A stretch of DNA of 64,000 nt from an uncultured Lachnospiraceae bacterium (GCA_947626395.1 CANQRU010000013.1:1-64000), one strand, 5' to 3'. Shown: positions 15,552 through 24,765, counted from the first letter of the stretch. A program made the numbers and translations. Notes: generated from the letters alone by a model not told the origin.

Positions 15552-17294
15552 ATGGCATTTGACGGAATTGTGATCGCGAACCTTACCCGCGACTTAAAAG
15601 ACCGCCTGGAAGGCGCCAAGATCACCAAGATCGCCCAGCCCGAAAAGGACGAGCTTCTATTTACCATAAAGAATTTTAAGGACACTTACCGGGTGCTGAT
15701 GTCGGCCAGCGCCAGCCTGCCGCTGATCTATTTCACGGAAAGCAACAAGCCGGGGCCGCTGACCGCGCCCAATTTCTGCATGCTGCTGCGCAAGCACATC
15801 GGCAGCGGCCGCATCGTAAGCGTGAGCCAGCCCGGCCTGGAGCGCGTCATCGAATTCACCATCGAGCATCTGGATGAAATGGGCGACCTTCGCCGCAAGA
15901 AACTGATCGTGGAGCTGATGGGCAAGCACAGCAATATCATCTTCTGTCGGGACGACGGTGTGATCCTGGACAGCATCAAGCATGTGTCCGCCCAGGTTAG
16001 TTCCGTACGGGAAGTTCTTCCGGGACGGGAGTATTTTCTCCCGCAGACCGTGGAGAAAGCGGATCCGCTGACTGTATCCGAGGAAGAATTTTCCCGGCGC
16101 ATCAGTGCCGCGCCCATGCCGGTCCAGAAGGCGCTCTATTCGACCATAACCGGCTTAAGCCCTATCGTCGCGCTGGAACTGTGCCATCTGGCTTCCATCG
16201 ACGGCGACCACTCCGCCAATGAACTGTCGGCGGCGGAGCTGACGCACCTTTATCACACGCTGACGCTCATGATGGAGGACGTCCGCGAGGGTCGCTTCAC
16301 GCCAAATATCGTGTATCGGAACGACGAGCCGGTGGAATTCGCGTCGGTGCCGCTGACATGCTATAACGGCGGCGGCTATTATGCGCAGGAATTCGCCTCT
16401 GTCAGCCGGCTTCTTGAGACCTACTACGCCTCCCGCGACACCGTCGTCCGCATCCGCCAGAAGTCCACGGATCTGCGCAAGATCGTCCAGACCGCGCTGG
16501 AGCGCAATTATAAAAAGCTGGAACTTCAGGAAAAGCAGCTCCGCGATACGGATAAGAGGGATAAATTCAAGACCTACGGCGAACTTCTCAACACCTACGG
16601 CTACGAGCTGGCAGGCGGCGAGAAGGAACTGAAATGCCTGAATTATTACACCAACGAAGAAATCCGGATTCCGCTGGATCCGCAGCTGACGGCCCGCGAG
16701 AATTCCCAGAAATATTTTGACCGGTACAATAAGCTGAAACGCACCTACGAAGCCCTGACTGAGCAGACCGCCGCAACCCGCGGCGAGATCGACCATCTGG
16801 AGTCCATCGCCACGTCCTTAGAGATCGCCTTAAAGGAAGAGGATCTGGTCCAGATCAAGGAGGAACTGACTGAATACGGCTATATCCGCCGCCATAACAC
16901 CGGCGGTAAGAAACCGAAGATCACCAGCAAACCCTTCCACTACCTCTCTTCCGACGGCTTCCATATCTATGTGGGCAAGAACAACTATCAGAATGAAGAA
17001 CTGACCTTCAAGCTGGCCTCCGGCGGCGACTGGTGGTTCCACGCCAAGGGCATTCCCGGCTCCCATGTGATCGTGAAGACGGAAGGCAGGGAACTGCCCG
17101 ACCGCGTCTTCGAGGAAGCCGGCGCTCTGGCCGCCTACTACTCCAAAGGCCGCGGAAATGAGAAGGTGGATGTCGACTACATCCAGAAGAAGCATATCCG
17201 CAAGGTGGCCGGCGCCGCCCCGGGATTTGTCATCTATCATACGAATTATTCGCTGGTGGCTGCGCCGCGGGCGGATCTTAAAGAAATCGGATAA
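15552..17294 (+). CDS. rqcH: Rqc2/NEMF homologue, ribosome-associated quality-control factor
   Basis: 580 residues with the NFACT-N domain (MAFDGIVIANLTRDLKDRL, FCMLLRKHIGSGRI), a central coiled coil (~300-430: ELQEKQLRDTDKRDKFKTY) and the NFACT-R domain (DGFHIYVGKNNYQNEELTFK, WWFHAKGIPGSHVIVK). RqcH binds obstructed 50S subunits and adds C-terminal Ala tails to stalled nascent chains, marking them for ClpP. Older annotations call this family fibronectin-binding protein A. GGAGGT lies upstream. It ends 22 bases before the convergent TSUP gene. Confidence 0.95.
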   Translation: MAFDGIVIANLTRDLKDRLEGAKITKIAQPEKDELLFTIKNFKDTYRVLMSASASLPLIYFTESNKPGPLTAPNFCMLLRKHIGSGRIVSVSQPGLERVIEFTIEHLDEMGDLRRKKLIVELMGKHSNIIFCRDDGVILDSIKHVSAQVSSVREVLPGREYFLPQTVEKADPLTVSEEEFSRRISAAPMPVQKALYSTITGLSPIVALELCHLASIDGDHSANELSAAELTHLYHTLTLMMEDVREGRFTPNIVYRNDEPVEFASVPLTCYNGGGYYAQEFASVSRLLETYYASRDTVVRIRQKSTDLRKIVQTALERNYKKLELQEKQLRDTDKRDKFKTYGELLNTYGYELAGGEKELKCLNYYTNEEIRIPLDPQLTARENSQKYFDRYNKLKRTYEALTEQTAATRGEIDHLESIATSLEIALKEEDLVQIKEELTEYGYIRRHNTGGKKPKITSKPFHYLSSDGFHIYVGKNNYQNEELTFKLASGGDWWFHAKGIPGSHVIVKTEGRELPDRVFEEAGALAAYYSKGRGNEKVDVDYIQKKHIRKVAGAAPGFVIYHTNYSLVAAPRADLKEIG

Positions 17295-17316
17295 TAATAG
17301 AAAAGCAGGGAAACAT

Positions 17317-18081
17317 CTAATACACTCCAAGTATCTTCAGAAACAGCAGAATCAGCACCAGCAGAATGCTTGGCCGCACGATCTTCGTCCCTTTCGTCAT
17401 CACCAGCGACGCGCCGATCCAGGCGCCGGCCATATTGCTTAAGGCCGCCGCCAGTCCCAGCAGGAAGATCACCTGGCCGTCCAGCAGAAACACCGCCAGC
17501 GACGTCACATTGGTCGTCCAGTTAATGACCTTGGACTGGCCGTTGGCCCGCTTCATCGGCAGCTTGGCAAATACTGTCAAAGCAATGATCAGAAATGTTC
17601 CCGTTCCCGGCCCGTAGAAGCCGTCGTAGAAACCGATGAGCAGCGCCGCGAGGGACGAGACCACATATACCCGCGAATTCAGCACTAGCTCACTGCTCTC
17701 CTCGTCTGCCGGGAACAGTTTCCGGTTCAGCACGATGAACGCCGTCACCGGCAAAACCACGAAGAGAATATACTTCATCGCGGCCTCGTCCACCGTCAGC
17801 GAGATCCTCGCGCCGCAGGCGGATCCGATCATCGCGGCGATGACCGTGGGAACCGCCAGCCGCAGGCTGACCATTTTCGCACGGATGAATTTAAGAGTCG
17901 CCAGGGTAGTCCCGCAGGCGGATGATAATTTATTAGTGGCGATCGCCATGTGGATCGGGATCCCGGCGATCAGGTAAGCGGGCAGGGAGATCAGGCCCCC
18001 TCCCCCGCCGATGGCGTCCACCAGCCCGGCCAGGAATACCAGCGGGCAGACGATCAGAAACATAATTGGTGTCAGCTGCAT
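17317..18081 (-). CDS. TSUP/TauE-SafE family membrane transporter
   Basis: 254 residues, mostly hydrophobic, with about seven to eight membrane segments. The two family repeats are visible: LAGLVDAIGGGGGLISLPAYL near the N-terminus and IGFYDGFYGPGTGTFLIIAL in the second half, each with the Gly-rich entry. The family exports or imports small sulfur- or carbon-containing anions (sulfite, sulfoacetate, taurine-related); the substrate is not predictable here. The RBS is weak (AAAGAGAT). It follows thrH by 80 bases on the same strand. Confidence 0.9.
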   Translation of the reverse strand: MQLTPIMFLIVCPLVFLAGLVDAIGGGGGLISLPAYLIAGIPIHMAIATNKLSSACGTTLATLKFIRAKMVSLRLAVPTVIAAMIGSACGARISLTVDEAAMKYILFVVLPVTAFIVLNRKLFPADEESSELVLNSRVYVVSSLAALLIGFYDGFYGPGTGTFLIIALTVFAKLPMKRANGQSKVINWTTNVTSLAVFLLDGQVIFLLGLAAALSNMAGAWIGASLVMTKGTKIVRPSILLVLILLFLKILGVY

Positions 18082-18161
18082 AGTTACAGTATCTCTTTCT
18101 CTCTCGTCGAATCATGCAATGAATGAAATCTTAAGCGGCTTCAGGGCCGGATCCAACTCCC

Positions 18162-18773
18162 CTAGTTGAATGGATCCAGCGTTCCCTTGATCGCCGCCAG
18201 CAGATCGTCGAATTCCTCGAACGCCTGCAGATCCGGATTATCGGCGATGATCTTTTCCGTACTCTTGAAGAGGAACCCGGCCTTGCTTGCACGGATCATA
18301 CCCAGGTCGTTATAGCTGTCGCCGGCCGCGATCGTCTCGTAGCCGATGGACTGGAGCGCCTTCACGGTGGACAGCTTCGACTGCTCCACGCGCATCTTAA
18401 AGCCGGTCACCTCTCCATCCGCCGCCACTTCCAGCGTATTGCAGAAAATGGTGGGCCAGCCCAGCTTTTTCATTAACGGCTTGGCAAACTGGGTAAACGT
18501 ATCGCTCAGAATGATCACCTGAGTCATCGTCCGCAGTTCGTCCAGGAACTCCTTTGCGCCCGGCATCGGATCGATCGTCGCGATCACATCCTGGATCTCC
18601 TTAAGGCCCAGGCCATGCTCCTTTAAGATTCCCAGTCTCCATTTCATCAGCTTGTTGTAATCCGGCTCATCCCTGGTCGTTCTCGAAAGCTCCGGGATCC
18701 CGCTTGCTTTCGAAAATGCGATCCAGATCTCCGGTACCAGCACGCCTTCCATATCCAGACATACGATGTTCAT
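18162..18773 (-). CDS. thrH: ThrH-type HAD phosphatase: phosphoserine phosphatase / homoserine phosphotransferase
   Basis: 203 residues beginning MNIVCLDMEGVLVPEIWIAF. ThrH proteins replace the second Asp of HAD motif I by Glu (D-x-E), as here. Motif II is IILSDTF and motif IV AAGDSYNDLGMI. Along the length it matches the ThrH pattern (TTRDEPDYNKLMKWRLGIL, EHGLGLKEIQDVIAT). The known Pseudomonas enzyme dephosphorylates phosphoserine and can pass the phosphate to homoserine. Useful for serine or threonine synthesis. AAAGGAGAG stands eight bases before the ATG. Confidence 0.9.
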   Translation of the reverse strand: MNIVCLDMEGVLVPEIWIAFSKASGIPELSRTTRDEPDYNKLMKWRLGILKEHGLGLKEIQDVIATIDPMPGAKEFLDELRTMTQVIILSDTFTQFAKPLMKKLGWPTIFCNTLEVAADGEVTGFKMRVEQSKLSTVKALQSIGYETIAAGDSYNDLGMIRASKAGFLFKSTEKIIADNPDLQAFEEFDDLLAAIKGTLDPFN

Positions 18774-19112
18774 ACTAATTTCTCTCCTTTTCTGTCTTAT
18801 CTGCGGCTGATGCCGCAGCAGATTTCATTTCTCATACACAATTCCGGGCAAACAGGCGCATATTTTCCCTGTCGCCAACCGCTTCTCCACAGGCACAGGA
18901 CGTCTCTCATCTGCCATAAATGCCGCAGGCAATGCATCGCTCTACTCTGTTAAAGCGCCGATAGCAAAATAACATCCGGGAAGCATCCGCATTTTCCTCT
19001 ATATGCATGGACAATTCCCGGATGTGAATCTCCTTGCTTTACGGTTTTCTCTGCCTTACAGCTTCTCTGTTTTACGACTGACCGGCCTTACGGCTTCCAG
19101 TCCGGCGTCTTC
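18774..19112. other. Intergenic region between serS and thrH
   Basis: 339 bases with no supported gene. A perfect 7-bp hairpin, CTGCGGC-TGAT-GCCGCAG, lies at 18801-18818 in the thrH leader. No T-run, repeat or convincing promoter was seen; short frames here lack ribosome-binding sites. Confidence 0.5.
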
Positions 19113-20399
19113 TCACTTCTTCGGCACCAGCACCGTCTTGCCGCCCATATACGGCTGCAGGACTGTCGGGATCTTCACGCTGCCGTCCGCCTGCAGATTG
19201 TTCTCCAGGAAAGCGATCAGCATACGCGGCGGGGCCACCACCGTGTTGTTCAGCGTATGGGCGAAATATCTGCCGTTCTCGCCTTCCACGCGGATGCGGA
19301 GTCTCCTGGCCTGAGCGTCGCCCAGATTCGAGCAGGAACCGACCTCGAAATACTTCTTCTGCCGCGGGCTCCAGGCCTCCACGTCGCAGGATTTCACCTT
19401 CAGGTCCGCCAGGTCGCCAGAGCAGCACTCCAGGGTCCGCACCGGAATGTCCATGGAACGGAACAGATCCACTGTGTTCTGCCACAGCTTATCATACCAC
19501 ATCGGAGAATCCTCTGGTTTACAGACCACGATCATCTCCTGCTTCTCAAACTGATGGATGCGGTACACGCCTCTCTCCTCGATACCGTGGGCGCCCTTTT
19601 CCTTGCGGAAGCAGGGAGAATAGCTGGTCATTGTCTTCGGAAGTTCGCTCTCCGGTGTGACCGTGTCGATGAACTTGCCGATCATCGAGTGCTCGCTGGT
19701 TCCGATCAGATACAGATCCTCGCCCTCGATCTTATACATCATGGCGTCCATCTCCGCAAAGGACATAACACCGGTCACCACGTTGCTGCGGATCATGAAC
19801 GGCGGCACACAGTAGGTGAAGCCCCGGTCGATCATGAAATCGCGGGCGTAGGCGATCACCGCCGAATGAAGCCTGGCGATATCTCCCATCAGATAGTAGA
19901 AGCCGTTGCCGGCCACGCGTCCCGCCGCATCCAGATCGATGCCGTCGAAGGTCTTCATGATATCCGTATGGTACGGGATCTCGAAATCCGGAACCACCGG
20001 CTCGCCGAATCTCTGGAGTTCCACATTCTCGCTATCGTCCTTACCGATCGGCACGCTGGGATCGATGATGTTCGGGATCGTCATCATGATCTTCGTGATC
20101 CGCTCCTCATAGGCCGCCTCATCCTTCTCAAGCTGGGCCAGGCGCTCCGCGTTGGCGGTCACCTGGGCCTTCACAGCCTCGGCTTCCTCCTTCTTTCCCT
20201 GGGCCATCAGCTGGCCGATCTGCTTGGAAAGCTTATTGCGGGCCGCCCGGAGGTTGTCCCCCTCGGTCTTGGCCGCCCGGTTCTTCGCGTCGAGATCGAT
20301 CACCTCGTCCACCAGCGGAAGCTTCTCGTCCTGAAATTTATTCCGGATATTCTGCTTTACGATCTCCGGATTCTCTCTCACAAATCTAAGGTCTAACAT
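19113..20399 (-). CDS. serS: Seryl-tRNA synthetase
   Basis: 428 residues. MLDLRFVRENPEIVKQNIRNK and an N-terminal coiled-coil arm (~30-105) that grips the tRNA long arm are present. Class II motif 2 appears as CFRKEKGAHGIEERGVYRIHQF. Motif 3 is in a variant form (FAHTLNNTVVAPPRMLIAFL) instead of the commoner HTLNGSGLA. AGGAGG lies six bases before the ATG. A -10-like TATACT sits on the minus strand at 20493-20498 with only a weak -35. The ~80-base leader seems too short for a T-box. Confidence 0.96.
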   Translation of the reverse strand: MLDLRFVRENPEIVKQNIRNKFQDEKLPLVDEVIDLDAKNRAAKTEGDNLRAARNKLSKQIGQLMAQGKKEEAEAVKAQVTANAERLAQLEKDEAAYEERITKIMMTIPNIIDPSVPIGKDDSENVELQRFGEPVVPDFEIPYHTDIMKTFDGIDLDAAGRVAGNGFYYLMGDIARLHSAVIAYARDFMIDRGFTYCVPPFMIRSNVVTGVMSFAEMDAMMYKIEGEDLYLIGTSEHSMIGKFIDTVTPESELPKTMTSYSPCFRKEKGAHGIEERGVYRIHQFEKQEMIVVCKPEDSPMWYDKLWQNTVDLFRSMDIPVRTLECCSGDLADLKVKSCDVEAWSPRQKKYFEVGSCSNLGDAQARRLRIRVEGENGRYFAHTLNNTVVAPPRMLIAFLENNLQADGSVKIPTVLQPYMGGKTVLVPKK

Positions 20400-20617
20400 A
20401 ATATTCCTCCTGCAAAATCTGCATCAGTAAATAACTTCGTCCCGCACCGCAGCTGCCTGCCGCGCCGCACGCGGCCAAATCTTACTCAGCACAGTATACC
20501 GCAAACTTCAGAAAAAGAAAACCCCCATTTTGCACGGTATTTTCCATGTTTATCCCCTCCGCTCCGTCATTCTTCTAAAAACAATACCTCCCGGACAGGT
20601 CATTCTGCACGATTCTT

Positions 20618-22771
20618 TCAATTTCCCACCCGGTTCAGCGTAAAGTCATCGATCGTCCCCCAGCCCTTCGCGCCGCATTTCACGCGCACGCCGACCGTCA
20701 TGCTGTCGCCGGTAAGCTTTATCCCCGTAATCTTCGGATTCTTCCAGTCCGCGTAGCCGGTCACCATAAAGGGCTGCGTCTTCTCCTCGCCGTCCGCCGC
20801 CGCGTACAGCTCCATCTCCGCGTCCGCAGACATATCGCCGCCCTGCGAATAAACCATCAGCTGGTAAGTCCCCGACTCCAGGTTCGTCACTTCCTGCTCG
20901 ATAGCAAATTCCATATCCGATTCCGACCAGAAATGGAACGCCACATTGCCGCTGTAGGCGTCGTCAGCCTTCGTCTGGAAATCCGTCGGATTCTTATTTC
21001 CTTCGTACGTCACTTTCCACATAGAGGTATCCGCTCTCTCAAAGCCGGGATTCTCCACCAGATTCAGCATCAGGATCTCCACATGGGCCGGGATCTTCGT
21101 CCCGTCCTCCAGGATTCCGGTAACAATATACTCGCCGCCCTGCGTCATATCGATCGCAGCCAGAGATTTCTCATCCCAGGTAACCGGCATCTGCGTGTTT
21201 GCCGATGGGTCGTTATAGATCACATCCACCTTATCCGGCATCTGCAGCTCGCTTCCCACACTGCCGAACACCTTCACATCCGGAATATCCACGAAAGCCA
21301 AAGGCGCGGTGGAACCGTATTTTAAGTACTTAAACACATTCAGGGACGCCAGCGGATGACCGCTCCAGTCGAACATCGCCTGGTTGTCCCAGGAACAGCC
21401 GCCGTAATAAAGTCCCGCGTCGTCCGGGTCATAATCCGCCGCGTAGCTGCTGGCCCAGCCGCTTCCGTATTTCTCCCAGATCGGAGAATTGTCCGATGCC
21501 GCCGGTCCAACCGGAATCCAGACGCCTTCCCAGTAGAAGACTCCCAGTGCGCCCGCGTCCGACGCCGCCGCGCAGATATCACGGATCATCGTCGCCTGGC
21601 TCTGCACCTTCGCCGGATAGCCCGGCACCAGATCATCCGAAGATACGCTGTTGCTGGTACCGTCGCCCTCGTCATTGGTATAAGGGTAGGCCGTCTCGGC
21701 GATCAGCGTCTTCTTGCCGTACTTTTCCTGGATCCGTCTCACGGCAGCCTGCATATCTTCCGTGGTTCCGTGCCAGTAAGGATAGTAGGACATCGCGAAA
21801 ATATCGTAGTCCACATTATTATTTTTCAAATTCGCGGCGATCGTGTCCAGTTTGTCCAATTGGTGAATATCCGTGTAATGCACTGCCACCTGAATATCCT
21901 TTCCATAGGCTGCGGCTGTCTCCCGGACCGCCCGGCTTCCGGAATTCAGGAGTTTCGCGACCACGGAAGGCTGCGATTCTCCGGACATTCCGTTGTTGAT
22001 CTCATTGCCGATCTGCACCATGCCTACGTCCACGCCCGCGTCTAGAATCGCCGTCAGACTTTCTGCAGTAAAATCGTACAGAGCCTCGCATTTCTCATCC
22101 GCGCTCATGCCTTTCCAGGCCTTAGGCGCGTTCTGGCGCTTGGGATCGGCCCAGAAATCCGAATAGTGGAAATCAACACACACCTTCATGCCGTACTGCG
22201 TCGCCCGCCGGCCAAGCTCGATCGCCTTGGGGACGTCGCAGTTACCGCCGCCGTAGCCGTGTCCGTCGGCGTCGTAAGGATCGTTCCAGACCCGCAGACG
22301 GATATAGTTGACACCGGCCTGGGCCAAGGTCATGAAGACATCCTGCTCTTCTCCTGCGAAATTATAATACCGGACGCCGCTTTCTTCCTCCGCGATCACG
22401 GAGGAGGCGTCCATTCCGCGGATGAAATCGTCCGCGATCCCCTCCACCGGGGCTATAAAGATCTCGGATTCCTCCGGGCCGTCCGGCAGCGGGAATGTGA
22501 TCTGCTCGATTACCGGCTGTGTTTTAACTCCCTGTTCTTTCTGCGCCGGCTGATCTTCTCCGGCTGATTCGGGCACGGATCCCGCCGTCTGAATCTCCAC
22601 ATTCTGCGTTTCCGCTGTCTGCTCTCCTGCCGCCTGCGATTCCACCGTCTGAACTTCCGACTGCATTCCCGCGCCGGCTCCGCTGCCGTCCCGACCACAC
22701 CCGTAAAGTCCGCCGATACAAAAAACAGCGGCAGCGCTAAGCCCTATCAGTCTCAAGCATTTTCTCTTCAT
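20618..22771 (-). CDS. Secreted lipoprotein endo-beta-1,4-galactanase (GH53) with Ig-like and carbohydrate-binding C-terminus
   Basis: 717 residues. The signal peptide ends in GGLYGC, a lipobox placing the mature Cys at ~25. A ~70-residue Gln/Glu/Ala/Thr-rich linker follows. The GH53 domain (~115-500) contains FIRGMDASSV, NYIRLRVWNDPYD, VCVDFHYSDFWADP, the acid/base in VQIGNEINNG and the nucleophile in LIAETAYPYTND. A bacterial Ig-like (Big_4) segment follows (VDIPDVKVFGSVG...PVTWDE). A jelly-roll carbohydrate-binding module ends the protein (LVENPGFERAD...WGTIDDFTLNRVGN). It would cleave beta-1,4-galactan of type I arabinogalactan/pectin at the cell surface. No transporter or beta-galactosidase gene is adjacent. 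GGGGAGGAG precedes the ATG. Confidence 0.93.
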   Translation of the reverse strand: MKRKCLRLIGLSAAAVFCIGGLYGCGRDGSGAGAGMQSEVQTVESQAAGEQTAETQNVEIQTAGSVPESAGEDQPAQKEQGVKTQPVIEQITFPLPDGPEESEIFIAPVEGIADDFIRGMDASSVIAEEESGVRYYNFAGEEQDVFMTLAQAGVNYIRLRVWNDPYDADGHGYGGGNCDVPKAIELGRRATQYGMKVCVDFHYSDFWADPKRQNAPKAWKGMSADEKCEALYDFTAESLTAILDAGVDVGMVQIGNEINNGMSGESQPSVVAKLLNSGSRAVRETAAAYGKDIQVAVHYTDIHQLDKLDTIAANLKNNNVDYDIFAMSYYPYWHGTTEDMQAAVRRIQEKYGKKTLIAETAYPYTNDEGDGTSNSVSSDDLVPGYPAKVQSQATMIRDICAAASDAGALGVFYWEGVWIPVGPAASDNSPIWEKYGSGWASSYAADYDPDDAGLYYGGCSWDNQAMFDWSGHPLASLNVFKYLKYGSTAPLAFVDIPDVKVFGSVGSELQMPDKVDVIYNDPSANTQMPVTWDEKSLAAIDMTQGGEYIVTGILEDGTKIPAHVEILMLNLVENPGFERADTSMWKVTYEGNKNPTDFQTKADDAYSGNVAFHFWSESDMEFAIEQEVTNLESGTYQLMVYSQGGDMSADAEMELYAAADGEEKTQPFMVTGYADWKNPKITGIKLTGDSMTVGVRVKCGAKGWGTIDDFTLNRVGN

Positions 22772-22827
22772 TGCTGTCTCTCCTCCCCTTAAAACACATC
22801 CATCGGACGTTCAAAAAATACAATTCG

Positions 22828-22856
22828 ATTATATCGTAATCACAGATATATTGCAA
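22828..22856 (-). promoter_or_regulatory. SigmaA promoter of the GH53 gene
   Basis: On the minus strand TTGCAA, a 17-base spacer and TATAAT, 57 bases before the ATG. Confidence 0.85.
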
Positions 22857-22969
22857 GATTCCTGACCGGACGGATGCACCCGACTCTTTCTCCATCACGG
22901 AACCATCTCGAAATATTCTTGAATCTTACACAGAAAATTTCGGGAAATTGCCGAATCTTAAGAATCACA

Positions 22970-22998
22970 TAGACTTTGCAAACCGGCCGTGGTATACT
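22970..22998 (+). promoter_or_regulatory. Probable promoter of the heptad-repeat gene
   Basis: TAGACT, a 17-base spacer, then TATACT, 42 bases before the GTG start. Confidence 0.6.
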
Positions 22999-23039
22999 TA
23001 TTTCGTGACTGGTCAATCATACAGGAAGGGAGTGATGCT

Positions 23040-23636
23040 GTGAATGACCGTGAACTGATGGAAGCAATGTTTGAAGCTGTAACCGGACTAAAGGTTGATA
23101 TGACCGACATGAAAACTGAGATGACCGGTATGAAGGCCGAAATGGCAGGCATGAAGGCCGATATCAACGACATGAAAGCCGATATCAACGGCATGAAAGC
23201 CGATATCAATGGCATGAAAGCCGATATCAATGGCATGAAAGCCGATATCAACGGCATGAAAGCCGATATCAACGGCATGAAAGCCGATATCAATGGCATG
23301 AAAGCCGATATCAATGGCATGAAAGCCGATATCAATGGCATGAAGGCCGATATCAATGGCATGAAGGCTGAGATAACCGGCATAAAGACCGATATGGCTG
23401 ATATGAAAGCTGAACTGAAAGCTGACATAACAAACCTGCGAACTGAGCTGAAGTCCGATATTCAAAAGATTAACATTCAGTTAGAGAATGATATTGTACC
23501 GCGTCTGAATACAATCGAAGAATGCTATACCGATACATACAAGCGTTATGTGGTTGAAACAGATAATATTCAGCAATTGAAAACCGATGTACATCTGTTA
23601 AATATAGCCGTATCCAGATTATATCAGTCAGCCTAA
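23040..23636 (+). CDS. Heptad-repeat coiled-coil protein, 198 residues
   Basis: I start this gene at the GTG at 23040 because AGGAAGGGAG ends seven bases upstream; an earlier ATG at 22989 lies inside the promoter region. The N-terminus (NDRELMEAMFEAVTGLKVDM) is followed by an almost perfect heptad array MKADING, ten exact MKADIN units flanked by degenerate ones. Met and Ile fall at the two core positions of each heptad. The C-terminal ~70 residues (QKINIQLENDIVPRLNTIEE...VHLLNIAVSRLYQSA) are less repetitive and also helical. No signal peptide or membrane segment. The architecture suggests a rod-like homo-oligomer; the function is unknown. GC is lower than in the neighbours. It has its own promoter and a hairpin downstream. 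Confidence 0.85.
   Translation: MNDRELMEAMFEAVTGLKVDMTDMKTEMTGMKAEMAGMKADINDMKADINGMKADINGMKADINGMKADINGMKADINGMKADINGMKADINGMKADINGMKADINGMKAEITGIKTDMADMKAELKADITNLRTELKSDIQKINIQLENDIVPRLNTIEECYTDTYKRYVVETDNIQQLKTDVHLLNIAVSRLYQSA
23151..23360 (+). repeat. Ten 21-bp tandem units encoding MKADING/D heptads
   Basis: Ten units with exactly 21-bp spacing. They differ mainly at the Asn codon (AAC in units 1, 2, 5 and 6, AAT in the rest) and at AAG/AAA in the second codon. The pattern of synonymous sites indicates block duplication. Confidence 0.95.
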
Positions 23637-23658
23637 CCGATTATAATACACGACCGCA

Positions 23659-23697
23659 AAGCGCGTGAGTCTATGCCTCCCCATAGTCCACGCGCTT
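23659..23697 (+). terminator. Hairpin downstream of the heptad-repeat gene
   Basis: Arms AAGCGCGTG and CACGCGCTT with an inner CTATG/CATAG pairing. The T-rich stretch that follows (GTATAGTTTTATA) is imperfect, so efficiency is uncertain. Confidence 0.65.
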
Positions 23698-23720
23698 ACC
23701 TGTATAGTTTTATATAAGTA

Positions 23721-23748
23721 TTGTATATAAGTATGAAAATAATAGAAT
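23721..23748 (+). promoter_or_regulatory. Probable promoter of the alpha/beta hydrolase gene
   Basis: TTGTAT, a 16-base spacer, then TAGAAT in an AT-rich region 37 bases before the ATG. Confidence 0.55.
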
Positions 23749-23784
23749 ATATTTCAAATAAGAATTACAAGGAGGGATGTTCAC

Positions 23785-24765
23785 ATGAAATACGCAATCG
23801 ACGAAAAAGGCTACGTCTCCATCGGCGGCTTCGGCCAGAACCTGCGGATCCGCAGCACCGACCCGGCTCTCCCGGTGATCCTCTTCATCCATGGCGGTCC
23901 CGGCGTCTGCGACCGCCATTGGGTGTTAAAGGACCAGTCCGCCCTGGCACAGCACATGACCATGGTCTGCTGGGACCAGCGCGGCGCGGGCCTGAGCTAT
24001 TTCCGCAGGCAGCCGGAGGAAGACATGACCCTGGATCGGATGATCGAGGACGCTCACGAAGTCATCCGCTATCTGAAGCGGCGGTTCCGCAAGAAAAAAA
24101 TCTATATCGTCGGCCACTCCTGGGGCTCCCTTCTGGGATCGCTGACCGCGAAACGCTATCCGCAGGACGTAGCGGCCTACATCGGCATGGGCCAGTTTGT
24201 CGACGGCGATGAAAACGAAACGCTCTCCTACCAGTTCGTCCTGGACGAAGCCACAAAGCGGAACGATACGAGGGCCCTCAAGGAACTTGAGCGGATCGGC
24301 TGGCCGAAGAAAGGCCGCTACGCCAGCATGGACGACATGATGGTCCAGCGCAACCTGATGAGCAAATACGGCGGCGAGGAGCACGGCAAGAGCGACGGCA
24401 TCATTGAGTCGGTCGTGATCCCGATCCTCAAATCGCCGGAGTACAGCCTTCTCGATCTGTGGCGCTACTATAAGGGCGCGTTCTTCAGCCTGCGGACCCT
24501 GTGGGATGAGATCGTGGCCTGCAACTTAAATGAAATGATTCCGGACATTGACGTCCCGGTCTATCTGACCGAGGGCCGTCATGACCAGAACTGCCCGCCC
24601 TCCATCGCTGAGAAATGGTTTGCAGCTCTTAACGCCCCCCGCAAAGAGTGGATCTGGTTCGAGGATTCCGGCCACTCCCCGATCAAGGAGACGCCGGAGG
24701 AATGGAGAAAGACGGTCGAGCGGATCGTGGCGCAGGAAGAAGCGATCTGCCCGACGGCAAGATAA
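23785..24765 (+). CDS. Alpha/beta-fold hydrolase, proline-iminopeptidase-like
   Basis: 326 residues, cytoplasmic. The oxyanion motif HGGPG occurs in VILFIHGGPGVCDRHWVL and the nucleophile elbow in IYIVGHSWGSLLGSLTAKRYP. The acid is probably in VYLTEGRHDQNCPP and the His in FEDSGHSPIKETPE. VCWDQRGAGLSY matches the prolyl-iminopeptidase (S33) group, though many such proteins have other substrates. AAGGAGG lies nine bases before the ATG. An amidohydrolase gene follows after 145 bases with its own possible -10, so the two may be functionally linked in peptide or cyclic-dipeptide breakdown; that link is inference. Confidence 0.88.
   Translation: MKYAIDEKGYVSIGGFGQNLRIRSTDPALPVILFIHGGPGVCDRHWVLKDQSALAQHMTMVCWDQRGAGLSYFRRQPEEDMTLDRMIEDAHEVIRYLKRRFRKKKIYIVGHSWGSLLGSLTAKRYPQDVAAYIGMGQFVDGDENETLSYQFVLDEATKRNDTRALKELERIGWPKKGRYASMDDMMVQRNLMSKYGGEEHGKSDGIIESVVIPILKSPEYSLLDLWRYYKGAFFSLRTLWDEIVACNLNEMIPDIDVPVYLTEGRHDQNCPPSIAEKWFAALNAPRKEWIWFEDSGHSPIKETPEEWRKTVERIVAQEEAICPTAR

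Noticed and set aside
20400-20498. serS leader considered as a T-box
   Set aside because: Too short (~80-100 bases) and without a T-box-like conserved stretch.
23151-23360. Regular 21-bp repeats considered as a CRISPR array
   Set aside because: The units are directly contiguous with no spacers and are in frame within a gene; no cas genes are present.
22958-23465. Two long antisense frames with FMPLISA- and IDIGFHA-type repeats
   Set aside because: Both are shadows of the MKADING repeat on the opposite strand; only the + strand frame has a promoter, RBS and heptad logic.
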